Assembly (NCBI GenBank): GCA_964524145.1
Contig: CAZGCA010000008.1
Location: 1-64,000, forward strand
Length of the DNA stretch: 64,000 bases
Direction: 5' to 3'
DNA from: CAZGCA01 sp964524145
Lineage (GTDB): Bacteria; Hydrogenedentota; CAZGCA01
Under the pieces are notes generated by a model. It searched no databases. It was not told the DNA's origin and saw nothing but the letters and a program-made list of their open reading frames with translations. The position numbers and the translations under genes were made by a program. This document shows, piece by piece, positions 35,423-44,720 of the stretch. Position 1 is the stretch's first letter, and each line of letters opens with the position of its first letter.

Positions 35423-38400
35423 CTACGAGCGGTTGCCGCGGCTGCCTTTGCGAGCGTCTTCGGGAATGAGGTCGCCGACTCTGCCCCGTGCCACGCCAAT
35501 GGCGGTATCGGCCGCGCCGTAGTAGACGAATATCTCGTCGTTTTCGTCCAGGACGTCTTTCTCCGCCACCGGCACGGCCCCGCAGGTAAACACCACCCGC
35601 GGCACCCAGTATACCCCCGAGCCTTTCCCGATCTCGAAATCCGCCTCGGGTTCGAGCACGGGATTCGGCGACAGGTACAGCAGCTCGGAGGGGTCGTCGA
35701 TATCCACAAGCACGACACCGATCCGGTAGTAACGCAGGTAATCGACGCCGTGGTAGATGTTGAGCCAGCCGAACTCGGTTTTTATCGGCGGGGCGCCTGC
35801 ACCGACCTTTATCGAGTCCCACATCATGCCGGGCCGAGGCCCGATCACTATCCGGTACCCTGTTCTGGGCCAGGGACAATCGAGGGTGTCGGCGTAGGAC
35901 AGCCACATGTTCGGATCGATACGATGATAGATGGCGAACTTGCCGTTGATCTTCTCCGGGTACAGAACGGCATCCTTGTTCGCGACGCCCGGGAAACACA
36001 GGCCGCGCCGTTCCCACGCATCCCAGTTCCTGGCTAGAAAGTCCTGTTTGCTTATGGACGCCATGGCTATCTGCGCCAGCGCACCATCGTACGCAGTGTA
36101 GAGCATGTACAATGTGTCGCCGATCACCGTCACCCGCGGGTCTTCGCAACCATGAGATTCGGTGTCCTCGGCAGGTTCGAATATGGGCGTGTCCAGCCGG
36201 CCGTCAATATGGCACCCGTCGGCGGTCCACGCGAGACCTATCCGCGATGTCTCGTCTTTGCCGAACGCGCGGTAAAGAATGTAGATAGCGCCGTCCAGGC
36301 GAACCGCGGCGCAGTTCAGCACATACCGCGACTCCCAAACATGAGCCTCTATGGGTTCAAGAATAGGGCCGTCGACCGGGCGCCACATCTTCCCTGACAG
36401 GCTATACTGAGTCTTCTGCAACTGCCGGACGGGAACTTCCATGGCGTCGACCGTCATTCCAAACAGATGTTCCCTGAGATCTTCCGACTCCTTTCCTTCG
36501 CCCATCAGCTCGACGATTCTCCTATACAGCGTATCCTCGTCGCCTGTTCCCGTCACCTTCAGATAGGCCACGATGAAGTCGTACGTCGCCCAATCGCGCT
36601 CTACAAGCACCGACAACGGCGTCGGGTACCCTTGACCGCCCTTGAAACTGTAGCTCGCCCACGTCCATGCAGAGCACGGCACGAACCGCGCGTCCGACAA
36701 CGTGATCGACAGATGGTACGAATCGGCCATCCCTTCAAGGCGCGCCCTGACATCATCCGGGAACTGTCCTGACATCTCCCGAATGCGATCCGCCACAATC
36801 CGTTGCACGCTGTTCTCGAACATGTTGTGGGCGCTGAGAACACGTCTGCCCCAGTGCCCTTTCTTGGACGCGACCAGCTTCCTGCCGAACTCGACTTCTT
36901 CAGCAGCAAACTGTGCCCAAATGTCTCCAAACACCTCAGCGTCCACCAGGTTCCTGACTATGCTCAGGAAATATCGTAACCTCGGGAATTCGCCGCCTTT
37001 GCCTTTGGGCAGAGTGCCAACGACTATCCTGCCTGTAATCCTGTTAAGTCCAGAAGCCTCAGCTATGTTTGCCAGCGTCTGGAAATTCCGATGCGAAACC
37101 ACAAGCGGCTTGAGAGGAATATGCTCGAAATCCTCGGGCGCACACTCTTCCAACGCGTGCCACACGCGTTCCTTGTACTCCATTTCTTCGGTCCAACTGG
37201 CCAGTGCAAGCGCGTCGTGGGGATCGTACATCTCCAACAATCCTGCGAGATCCGTACACGGGAGTGTCGTCACCAAGTTCCTCGGCACGTGACGACGGAC
37301 AATCCGGTAGGCGACTTCTTCCTTAATACAAAATCCATTGCCCTGCGGGAAACACGCCATTATGGCGTCAACTACCCGCTGCAATCCTGTCTCGCTGTGC
37401 AGACTGCCCGGAACGATCGTTGTTCTGAGGTCATTCTCAACGGCAAGCATGAATTCGCGTATGCCCGCGAGTATCTGTTCGGACCCGGCTTCCTCAGGCA
37501 CGTCGAGCCTGTCGTGCACAAACGCTTTGAATTCGTCCCGGTACTTGTCCAGCAACGTTCTGTAAATGTCGCGTGCGTAGACCTTATCGCCGTTGCGATC
37601 TTCAATGTCTTGCGGGATGACCACGCCGACGTTTGGAATGAACTCCCATGAGCCCAGTTGCGGCAGATAAGGTTTGCGCGCCGCCTCGCTGGCCTCCCAC
37701 CGTTCTAGGAACTCGGGTCGCTGACGAATGAATTCGTCTGTCTGCACCTCGATCTTTCTTTCAGCTTCGCCGCGCAGTATTCTGTTGGCCCGCTCCGCAG
37801 GTAACCCTTCCAGATGTTTCTTGAGCTCTTCGATTTCCCTGACAAAGCTGGCAAGACGACCTATAAACACGGGGTACAACCCGTTGAGTATGTCGGACCT
37901 GTCAAAACCGGTCTCGAAGGCGTACGCGATAAGAAACGCGTTGACTGCCCGAGCCCAGTCCGCGCCTGAGAGATAGAACGTGTTGGGCGTACTGTCAGCT
38001 TGCTCCTCGAGCTTGGCGTAGATGTCAGGCGGCAACACTCTCGACAGCAACGGTTGATGGTACTGGTTGAATTCGCGGCGGCAGTGAGTCACCAGCTCTC
38101 GCGACTTGAGCGGTACCCGCTGCGGCACGCCATCCTCTTTGGCGCCGATAGTGTCGACGTTCGTGATGACGTTGCCGCGGGCCCGCCACCACTTGTTCTG
38201 CGTTGCGATCTGCTCGAACAGCGCCCCTACTGTCTGGCAATACAACATCTTGATCTTGCCCGGATCGGGTTTGTGAAACTTCAACCCCATACCCACTTCG
38301 CAGATGCTCGCCTCGTTCACAATGGCACTCGTTATGAGCCACGGGTCGAATCCGTACGTGCCCGCTTCTTCGAACCAGCCGGCGGACTCCCTGAGACAGA

Positions 38401-39046
38401 TGCGGAGCAGCTTGTAAGAAAGTCCGTATTCGCCCGTGATCGGCTGGCGTATGCGTTTGCCGAATGCCGCTGCTATGAGAGGATATGCGAGGTGTGTCTG
38501 GACGGCCACATCGAAGTGGTGGTACACATACCGGGGTATGACCAGATCAACCGTATGCTCGAAAAGCGGCCCGGCCAGGCTTTGTATCCAATCAGGGCCA
38601 AATCCCGCCTTGCGAGCCCCGTCGGATCTCGGGATAAGGTCCGCGCTTAACAAGACAAGATGCGCGTGCAACTCGGCGGCGATCTCCATCATCGCACGGA
38701 TGCTCCATCCCCTGCCGTTGAGCGCGCGCTCCTTCAAGAGGAAACTACGTACAGGCACCTTTCCATCACTGGATTTCTCGATCAGACGTATTTGCTCGAG
38801 TGCGGACGCGCCGGCATGCGACCCGACGCACAACAGAGCTGACTTCTTGTCCGGATAAAACTTGCTGAGTCCCTCGATGGCATTCTGGACGACATCGCCC
38901 ACGGTCTCGGCTTCGTTGTAGAACGGTATCCCCACGACTATGTCAGTTCCGTCGAGTTCGGACAGATCGCCGGCGGCGCTCTTGATGTGTTTGCGCAACA
39001 GCGCCAGGGATGCCTCACTGGAATACCCCGTGGCTTTGCACTTCAT
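35423..39046 (-). CDS. Glycosyltransferase-GH130 phosphorylase fusion protein
   Basis: It has 1,207 residues, ATG at 39046 after AGGAGGA. Residues about 35-300 are a GT-A glycosyltransferase: DIVVGIPFYNEAETVGDVVQ, LLLKERALNGRGWSIRA-like loop, VLLSADLIPRSDGARKAGFGPDWIQSL and ITGEYGLSY; the closest known style is glucosyl-3-phosphoglycerate/mannosylglycerate synthases. Residues 300-870 are mostly helical and unassigned. From about 876 a GH130 five-bladed propeller follows: VLNCAAVRLDGAIYILYRAFG, SRIGLAWTADG, HGCEDPRVTVIGDTLYMLYTAY with the catalytic EDPR Asp, KDAVLYPEKINGKFAIYHR and YYGAADTAIGVA. GH130 enzymes are beta-mannoside phosphorylases. It may both make and recycle one glycoside. No signal peptide: cytoplasmic. 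Confidence 0.85.
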   Translation of the reverse strand: MKCKATGYSSEASLALLRKHIKSAAGDLSELDGTDIVVGIPFYNEAETVGDVVQNAIEGLSKFYPDKKSALLCVGSHAGASALEQIRLIEKSSDGKVPVRSFLLKERALNGRGWSIRAMMEIAAELHAHLVLLSADLIPRSDGARKAGFGPDWIQSLAGPLFEHTVDLVIPRYVYHHFDVAVQTHLAYPLIAAAFGKRIRQPITGEYGLSYKLLRICLRESAGWFEEAGTYGFDPWLITSAIVNEASICEVGMGLKFHKPDPGKIKMLYCQTVGALFEQIATQNKWWRARGNVITNVDTIGAKEDGVPQRVPLKSRELVTHCRREFNQYHQPLLSRVLPPDIYAKLEEQADSTPNTFYLSGADWARAVNAFLIAYAFETGFDRSDILNGLYPVFIGRLASFVREIEELKKHLEGLPAERANRILRGEAERKIEVQTDEFIRQRPEFLERWEASEAARKPYLPQLGSWEFIPNVGVVIPQDIEDRNGDKVYARDIYRTLLDKYRDEFKAFVHDRLDVPEEAGSEQILAGIREFMLAVENDLRTTIVPGSLHSETGLQRVVDAIMACFPQGNGFCIKEEVAYRIVRRHVPRNLVTTLPCTDLAGLLEMYDPHDALALASWTEEMEYKERVWHALEECAPEDFEHIPLKPLVVSHRNFQTLANIAEASGLNRITGRIVVGTLPKGKGGEFPRLRYFLSIVRNLVDAEVFGDIWAQFAAEEVEFGRKLVASKKGHWGRRVLSAHNMFENSVQRIVADRIREMSGQFPDDVRARLEGMADSYHLSITLSDARFVPCSAWTWASYSFKGGQGYPTPLSVLVERDWATYDFIVAYLKVTGTGDEDTLYRRIVELMGEGKESEDLREHLFGMTVDAMEVPVRQLQKTQYSLSGKMWRPVDGPILEPIEAHVWESRYVLNCAAVRLDGAIYILYRAFGKDETSRIGLAWTADGCHIDGRLDTPIFEPAEDTESHGCEDPRVTVIGDTLYMLYTAYDGALAQIAMASISKQDFLARNWDAWERRGLCFPGVANKDAVLYPEKINGKFAIYHRIDPNMWLSYADTLDCPWPRTGYRIVIGPRPGMMWDSIKVGAGAPPIKTEFGWLNIYHGVDYLRYYRIGVVLVDIDDPSELLYLSPNPVLEPEADFEIGKGSGVYWVPRVVFTCGAVPVAEKDVLDENDEIFVYYGAADTAIGVARGRVGDLIPEDARKGSRGNRS

Positions 39047-39118
39047 GCAGTGGTCCTCCTCGCCGCATACACGCTACATACCTCCCGCCTCAACCCGTGT
39101 TGACGTGGCTACCTATCC

Positions 39119-39138
39119 GGTCGGGGCTCCACCCGACC
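39119..39138. promoter_or_regulatory. Hairpin-forming inverted repeat upstream of the GT-GH130 gene
   Basis: GGTCGGG, six bases, CCCGACC (39119-39125 and 39132-39138) form a perfect 7-bp stem 73 bp before the GT-GH130 start. It may be a leader hairpin or an operator; there is no T-run to make it a terminator. Confidence 0.35.
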
Positions 39139-39251
39139 ACCATCTGACCCGACGGGATCTGCTATCGTAGGCATAGTGTACCATCACGCTCGGCCGGAAG
39201 ACAAATGGTCCTGCGACGGCAGGACACACCGCCCAAACATGAAACCAAGGG

Positions 39252-39280
39252 TTGAGAAGCGTACTGAAGCAGGTTATACT
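39252..39280 (+). promoter_or_regulatory. Sigma70 promoter for the DUF4838 gene
   Basis: TTGAGA (39252-39257), 17-bp spacer, TATACT (39275-39280), pointing to the lipoprotein gene with a leader of about 150 bases. The rest of the 39047-39439 divergent region holds only the inverted repeat near 39119. Confidence 0.6.
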
Positions 39281-39439
39281 GGTTCTGCAGACACGAGGTC
39301 GAACATTGTGTTTGGATTGCAGGAAGATGGAAGTGTGCTTTATGAGTGCTTGTCTGGTGGGGAGAACGCGGCGCGTTCGATCACCGTCTTTTCCTCCATA
39401 CGGCACGCTGACAATGGCCCGAATGGGGAGGTTTCTGCT

Positions 39440-41977
39440 ATGAGACGTGGATTGGGTGTGTGTGGGTTGGCGACGTTGGTGGTGTGTGCGGGTTGCGCCA
39501 TGGTGCCGAGGGTTTTGCGGCCGAAAGAGTATCTGGACTCTTCGCACATGCAGGGATGGGATATTGTCGTGGACGCTACCGCAATTCCGTCCGAGAAGTA
39601 TGCCGCCGAGGAGCTCAAGCGGCTCTTCGGGCAGGCGACGGGGATAGATCTTCCCATTCTGAACGATGCAGACACAGCAGCGGGCCACGTTTACATCGGG
39701 CCGGGCCGGGCATTTGAGAAGAGCGGGTTCGGCTTCGACACGAACGCGATGGGCGAGGAAGAGCTGCGGTTCATCGTCGAGAAGGACCGGGTGGTTATCG
39801 CCGGCGGCCGGCCGCGCGGCACGTTGTACGGTGTATACCAGTTTCTCGAAGATTGTGTGGGCGTGCGGTTCCTCGCACCCGACCACACGCACGTGCCCGA
39901 TGCTGCCGGGCTGAAGATCCCCTGCACGGACTTCGCCTACAATCCGCCGTTCTCCTTCCGGTGGAGCTATTACCGGCAGAACGCCGAGAACCCCGAGTTC
40001 GCGGCACGGCTGCGCGTCAACACCGTGACGCCCGACGAGAAGCTCGGCGGCAAGACCCGGCAGAACCTGATTAACCACTCGCTGTACCGGCTGCTGCCTG
40101 TGGAGAAATACGGCGAGACACATCCGGAATACTTCGCTCTCGTGAACGGCGAACGCAAGCTCGACGTCGGCGGTGGTGGACCCGAGCCCTGCGTGACACA
40201 CCCGGATATCATCGATATCGTCGCCGATGCCGTCATCAAAGAGCTCGATGCTAACCCTACCCTCAAGAATATCAGCGTTAGCCAGAACGATAACGCCGAA
40301 TACTGCCGATGTCCGCGCTGCGAGGAGGTGAACGAGCGCGAGGGAACGCCTATGGGGTCGCACCTCGCGTTTGTAAACGCCGTCGCCGAGCGTGTCGAGA
40401 AGAAACACCCGGACGTTAAGATAGGGACGCTCGCTTACTGGTACACGCGACAGGCTCCCAAAACCATTGTCCCGCGCCACAACGTCCAGATTCAACTATG
40501 CAGCATCGAGTGTTGTACGCTCCATCCGATCGACGATCCGAAATGCCGCAAGAACGTCAAGTTCTGCCGCGACATGGACGAATGGGGCAAAATATGCGAC
40601 GACATCTGGGTCTGGAACTACAACACCAACTTCTCGCGATACGACCTGCCGTTCCCCAACCTGCGAAGCATCGCGCCCAACGTCAAATACTTCCTGCGCA
40701 ACAACGTCAAGGGCGTCTTCATGCAGGCCAACGGCAACGGGAACGCAGGCGAGATGTGCGATTTGAGAAACTACATCATATCGCGTGTTATTTGGAATCC
40801 CGCCCTTGACGGTACCGAGGTGTGCGAGGAGTTTGTCCGGCTGCACTACGGGAACGCCGCCGAGACTATCCTCGAGTATATCAACTTCCTGCACGACAAC
40901 GCGGAACGCTTACGTGTTCACCCGAACTGTTTCCCCTCGCCACGAATGGTGGGGCTGAGGCCGGAGACGGCACGGAAGGCGTTCGAGTACTTCGAGAAAG
41001 CGCTCGCGCAAACCGAGAACGAGACGGTTCGCGCAAGGGTCGAGAAGGCCTCAATTTGCGCGTACAAGGCGATGATCGAGGCCGGAGGGAAGATCGAATA
41101 CCGTGACGGGATGCTCAAAGCAGACCTCCCGCCGAACTACGACGGCCTGATCGACCGCTATATCGCGTTGTGCAAGAAGCACAACATGACTTACGCCGCC
41201 GAGAGCATGGCCGCCGAAGAGTATTTCAACATCATCAGGAACACCGGCGCGGGCGCCCCTGCCGTACGGCTCGAAAATGATGTGTGGCAAATGATTGTTG
41301 TGCCGAGGGCAAACGGCAAGACAGTCGAGCTCGTTCACAAACCGACCGGACGAAACCTGTTGAGAGCACTTGAATCAACTAGCTACAGCTTGTATCTGGC
41401 TCGTGGCACGTTCGAGGAGGAAGGTGTGCTCGGCTACAACCATCAATCGCCCCTTGAGTTTGCTGCCGAATCCGACGGGACTTCCGTGACGCTCACCAAG
41501 ACCTTGCCCGACGGATCCACAATCGTGCGCACCATCGCCTTGAAGCAAAGCGCTCCCGAGAAGATCTTCTGCGAAACCACGATCACGCATGGCGCGGCAG
41601 AGCCGAAAGAGTACCAGATCAAAGTCCATCCCGAGTTCCATACAGTGAGCCGGACGGATCGAACCGACGTCCTCGCCGGCTACGTTCTCGACGACCGATG
41701 GACGAAGTTCAACGACGAGTGGGACCTCTACCGAGGACCCAAAGCCGACCTGCTGAAGACAGCCAAAGGCGGCGCGCTCGCGTTCTTCAACCATAACGCC
41801 GGGTTCGGCATCGTCGAAACCTATCACCCCGACCAGGTGGACGAGCCGCGGTTCTGGTGGAACCCCGACTGGAGCCAGATCAATCTCGAACTCTTCACTC
41901 GCAAAACCACTCTCGGCAAAGGCGAATCGTTCTCGTTCCAATACCAGTTCGAGCTCCTGACCGAACCGCCACAATAA
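39440..41977 (+). CDS. DUF4838 lipoprotein with GH20-like N-terminal domain
   Basis: It has 845 residues from ATG at 39440 with GAGGT upstream; the open frame before it is not coding. A lipobox (LATLVVCAGC) follows the signal. Residues about 30-130 form the alpha-glucuronidase/hexosaminidase accessory domain (EKYAAEELKRLFGQATGIDLPIL, RPRGTLYGVYQFLEDCVGVRFLAPD). The DUF4838 core is typical: SQNDNAEYCRCPRCEEVNEREG, SHLAFVNAVAERVEKKHPDVKI and DDIWVWNYNTNFSRYDLPFPNL. The C-terminal 250 residues are beta-rich (LVHKPTGRNLLRALE, LPDGSTIVRTIALK), perhaps a carbohydrate-binding part. Such proteins are abundant in polysaccharide-degrading PVC bacteria; the reaction is unknown. Confidence 0.88.
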   Translation: MRRGLGVCGLATLVVCAGCAMVPRVLRPKEYLDSSHMQGWDIVVDATAIPSEKYAAEELKRLFGQATGIDLPILNDADTAAGHVYIGPGRAFEKSGFGFDTNAMGEEELRFIVEKDRVVIAGGRPRGTLYGVYQFLEDCVGVRFLAPDHTHVPDAAGLKIPCTDFAYNPPFSFRWSYYRQNAENPEFAARLRVNTVTPDEKLGGKTRQNLINHSLYRLLPVEKYGETHPEYFALVNGERKLDVGGGGPEPCVTHPDIIDIVADAVIKELDANPTLKNISVSQNDNAEYCRCPRCEEVNEREGTPMGSHLAFVNAVAERVEKKHPDVKIGTLAYWYTRQAPKTIVPRHNVQIQLCSIECCTLHPIDDPKCRKNVKFCRDMDEWGKICDDIWVWNYNTNFSRYDLPFPNLRSIAPNVKYFLRNNVKGVFMQANGNGNAGEMCDLRNYIISRVIWNPALDGTEVCEEFVRLHYGNAAETILEYINFLHDNAERLRVHPNCFPSPRMVGLRPETARKAFEYFEKALAQTENETVRARVEKASICAYKAMIEAGGKIEYRDGMLKADLPPNYDGLIDRYIALCKKHNMTYAAESMAAEEYFNIIRNTGAGAPAVRLENDVWQMIVVPRANGKTVELVHKPTGRNLLRALESTSYSLYLARGTFEEEGVLGYNHQSPLEFAAESDGTSVTLTKTLPDGSTIVRTIALKQSAPEKIFCETTITHGAAEPKEYQIKVHPEFHTVSRTDRTDVLAGYVLDDRWTKFNDEWDLYRGPKADLLKTAKGGALAFFNHNAGFGIVETYHPDQVDEPRFWWNPDWSQINLELFTRKTTLGKGESFSFQYQFELLTEPPQ

Positions 41978-42146
41978 GCGTTCCAGGAACGATCGGTTAA
42001 GGATGGATACCGTGTTCGGGCACATGACAGGCGGCGCAGCACCGCTTCGTAAGAGCGCACACAGACCGCACGCTCTCAACGCGTCCTGCGCGTCGTTACA
42101 TTACCCGGAATGAATCAACATCACGTAAAGGGCGGTAACCACACAG

Positions 42147-42176
42147 TTGACATACTACTCAGCCTCGAAACATAAT
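42147..42176 (+). promoter_or_regulatory. Promoter for the PEP-synthase-like operon
   Basis: TTGACA (42147-42152), 18-bp spacer, CATAAT (42171-42176). The predicted leader is about 60 bases to the ATG at 42245. Confidence 0.55.
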
Positions 42177-42244
42177 GCAGTCAACGGACGGTTTAATCGT
42201 ACGCCGTTTTCTCGCGCTACGGCGGGATTGCGAGGCTTTTGCGA

Positions 42245-44581
42245 ATGATCCTCGATCTGAAAACCACAAGTCGTCGAGCCAAAATCGGAGCGAAGGCCAA
42301 GAGGCTTCGTTTCCTGCAGAATTCCGGCTACCCGGTACCGGCGACGTTCGTGGTTCCCTGGGACTGCCATACGGAGTTCCTCGATAACGGTCCCACAGTG
42401 GTCGAACGTCTGCGGCATCATATCGAAGAACTGCAGGGTGCCGGTTGCACCTATGCTGTCCGATCATCAGCCAACGTCGAAGACAGCGTCAGACATTCGT
42501 TCGCAGGCCAGTTTGCTACGCTCCTGGATGTGAGCGGTTCCGACAACCTCGTGCAAGCCATTCAAGAAATCTGGCGTTCCGCTTGGACGCCGTCTGTTCG
42601 AGCGTATGCAGACAAGCTTGGCATACGTGTTGATGACCTGAAGATGGCGGTCATCATTCAAGAGATGGTCGAGCCGATGTTCTCCGGCGTTTCTTTCAGC
42701 AAGAACCCGGTGACCGGCATGGATGAGGTTGTCGTTGAGGCGGTGGCCGGGATCGGAACCTCCCTTGCTCAAGATGGTGTGAAACCATGGCGGTGGGTCC
42801 ACAAATGGGGGAAGTGGATTGAGACGCCGGAGCAGGACCAAATCGAAGAGAAGCTCGTCGACCTTGTCGCGGACCAAACGAAAGCCATTGGGAAAGCCTT
42901 TGGCCGGCCGGTCGATTTGGAGTGGGTCTTTGATGGCACAACCCTCTACTGGGTCCAGTTGCGCCCCATTACTGCAATCGAGCAGGCGGTCATCTATTCC
43001 AACCGCATCTCACGAGAGGTGCTCCCCGGCATCATCAAACCGTTGGTGTGGTCGGTCAACGTGCCGCTCGTCAATGGAGCCTGGATCAAGCTCTTCACCG
43101 AGCTTATCGGCCCTAACGACCTTCAGCCGGACCAGTTGTCAAAAGCGTTTCACTATCGGGCGTATTTCAACATGGGAGCCATTGGCCAAATTCTTGTCGC
43201 ACTGGGGATGCCTCAGGAAACGCTCGAACTGCTCACCGGCGTCGACGGCGGCGACCAGCGGCCCCGGTTCAAACCATCGTTACGAACGCTCCGTCATCTT
43301 CCGCGTATGGTTTGTTTTCTGGTAAGCAAGCTGCGCTACGGCCGGCACATCGAGCGGCTGTTGCCTGAACTGCGGGAGACCTACCAGCGGATCGCCTCGA
43401 GATCGTTGGACTCACTGAACGAAAAAGAACTCCTGGCACACATTGACGACCTCTACACGTTCAGCCGGAAGGCTGCTTACGCTAACATCGTGGGCCCGCT
43501 GCTGATGTACGTATACAACCGCATCTTACAGCATAAATTGGCCTGTCTGGGAATCGCGATAGAGCAACTTGATCTGACTGGCGGTGCTGAGGGATGGCAC
43601 GAATACGATCCCAACTTCCACCTTGCCGAGCTTCACAGGCGATTCCTCGAGTTGAATCCGGACGTTCAAGCGGCGATTCGCGCAAGCAGCTACGAAGAGT
43701 TCGGTCGGCTTCCGGATATCGACGAGTTCCGAAGCCTGGTGTCGGCATTCATCGCACACTTTGGCCACCTGAGTGACAGCGGGAATGATTTCTCCCGTGT
43801 GCCGTGGCGTGAGCAGCCGGAGTTTGTGTTGAGCATGATCACTGACTTCACTGCACCGGAGACAACCGGCGAGCAACTTGGGTGGGAACAGATCTCCGTG
43901 CGAGGGTTCCGCCGGTGGCGTCTCCGCTTTCTCTACAAACGGGCTAGCCGGTTCCGCCTGTACCGGGAGGCGATCGGGTTCCACTACACGTTTGGCTATG
44001 GCCAGTTTCGCCGCTACTTTCTCGCGCTTGGCAACCGGCTTGCGTGCGTGGGTGTGCTGGAAAATGCCGCCGACATCTTCTACCTGTACTGGCCGGAAGT
44101 ACGGAGACTTGTCTCGGAGAGAAACAGCGCAGACTGGGCCAGGGCCCTGGTCTCCGAACGCAGAGAGGCCATACACGCATGTAAGGACGCGGTGCTCCCG
44201 GAGGTGATATACGGCGACCAGCCCCCGCCACTCGACGGTGCAGTGGCTCATGCAACAAAACTGCACGGGATCCCGACTTCGAGAGGGTATTACAGAGGTA
44301 GTGTGAGAGTGATCCAAAGCGTGCAAGAGTTCGGGCGAATGGAGGAGGGGGCCGTAGCGGTCATTCCCTACTCCGACGTGAGCTGGTCTCCGCTTATCGC
44401 ACGGGCTGGAGCAGTCGTAGCGGAATCGGGCGGTATTCTTTCCCACAGTTCGATCATTGCCCGGGAGTACTCCCTTCCCGCGGTGGTATCAGTGAACAAC
44501 GCCTGCCGCGTGCTGGCCGACGACATGGTGGTCACCGTTGATGGTTTCAAAGGAGAGGTGATCGTGCATGATGAAGAGTAA
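42245..44581 (+). CDS. PEP synthase/PPDK-like protein (ATP-grasp plus swivelling His domain)
   Basis: It has 778 residues from ATG at 42245 with GAGG 10 bp upstream; a TTG two codons earlier is possible. The N-terminal ATP-grasp domain shows KAKRLRFLQNSGYPVPATFVV, YAVRSSANVEDSVRHSFAGQF and FSGVSFSKNPVTGMDEVVVEA, ending in LEWVFDGTTLYWVQLRPI. A helical middle part replaces the PEP-binding barrel. The C-terminal mobile domain has the phospho-His site GGILSHSSIIAREYSLPAVV. This N- and C-domain layout without the PPDK barrel is that of rifampin phosphotransferase-like proteins and relatives, so the acceptor may be a small molecule or lipid precursor. It is followed by a tiny ORF and a PlsY-like gene. 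Confidence 0.87.
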   Translation: MILDLKTTSRRAKIGAKAKRLRFLQNSGYPVPATFVVPWDCHTEFLDNGPTVVERLRHHIEELQGAGCTYAVRSSANVEDSVRHSFAGQFATLLDVSGSDNLVQAIQEIWRSAWTPSVRAYADKLGIRVDDLKMAVIIQEMVEPMFSGVSFSKNPVTGMDEVVVEAVAGIGTSLAQDGVKPWRWVHKWGKWIETPEQDQIEEKLVDLVADQTKAIGKAFGRPVDLEWVFDGTTLYWVQLRPITAIEQAVIYSNRISREVLPGIIKPLVWSVNVPLVNGAWIKLFTELIGPNDLQPDQLSKAFHYRAYFNMGAIGQILVALGMPQETLELLTGVDGGDQRPRFKPSLRTLRHLPRMVCFLVSKLRYGRHIERLLPELRETYQRIASRSLDSLNEKELLAHIDDLYTFSRKAAYANIVGPLLMYVYNRILQHKLACLGIAIEQLDLTGGAEGWHEYDPNFHLAELHRRFLELNPDVQAAIRASSYEEFGRLPDIDEFRSLVSAFIAHFGHLSDSGNDFSRVPWREQPEFVLSMITDFTAPETTGEQLGWEQISVRGFRRWRLRFLYKRASRFRLYREAIGFHYTFGYGQFRRYFLALGNRLACVGVLENAADIFYLYWPEVRRLVSERNSADWARALVSERREAIHACKDAVLPEVIYGDQPPPLDGAVAHATKLHGIPTSRGYYRGSVRVIQSVQEFGRMEEGAVAVIPYSDVSWSPLIARAGAVVAESGGILSHSSIIAREYSLPAVVSVNNACRVLADDMVVTVDGFKGEVIVHDEE

Positions 44582-44720
44582 GCCCCGCAGAGGGATGCGA
44601 TCGATGCCGTCCGCAGAGCCGGTCGATTCCGACGCACTCGCGAAACCCAACCAAACGGCACCGGCTGCGTCTTTCGGGCGTCAGCTCATGCGTCCGTGGT
44701 ATGGAAAGGATTTGCCATGA
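44568..44720 (+). CDS. Possible 50-residue protein bridging two genes
   Basis: The frame begins at ATG 44568, inside the end of the preceding gene, after GGAGAGG nine bases upstream, and its TGA overlaps the ATG of the PlsY-like gene (ATGA). The peptide is MMKSKPRRGMRSMPSAEPVD, continuing to GRQLMRPWYGKDLP; it is basic and Pro-rich and has no known domain. The overlaps at both ends are those of a translationally coupled operon gene. It could instead be a chance frame that serves only to couple translation. Confidence 0.5.
   Translation: MMKSKPRRGMRSMPSAEPVDSDALAKPNQTAPAASFGRQLMRPWYGKDLP

Noticed and set aside
39113..40495. Minus-strand open frame of 460 codons
   Set aside because: Antisense to the DUF4838 lipoprotein gene; no domain and no RBS.
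43526..44446. Minus-strand 306-codon frame
   Set aside because: Antisense to the PEP-synthase-like gene, which has a full set of motifs.
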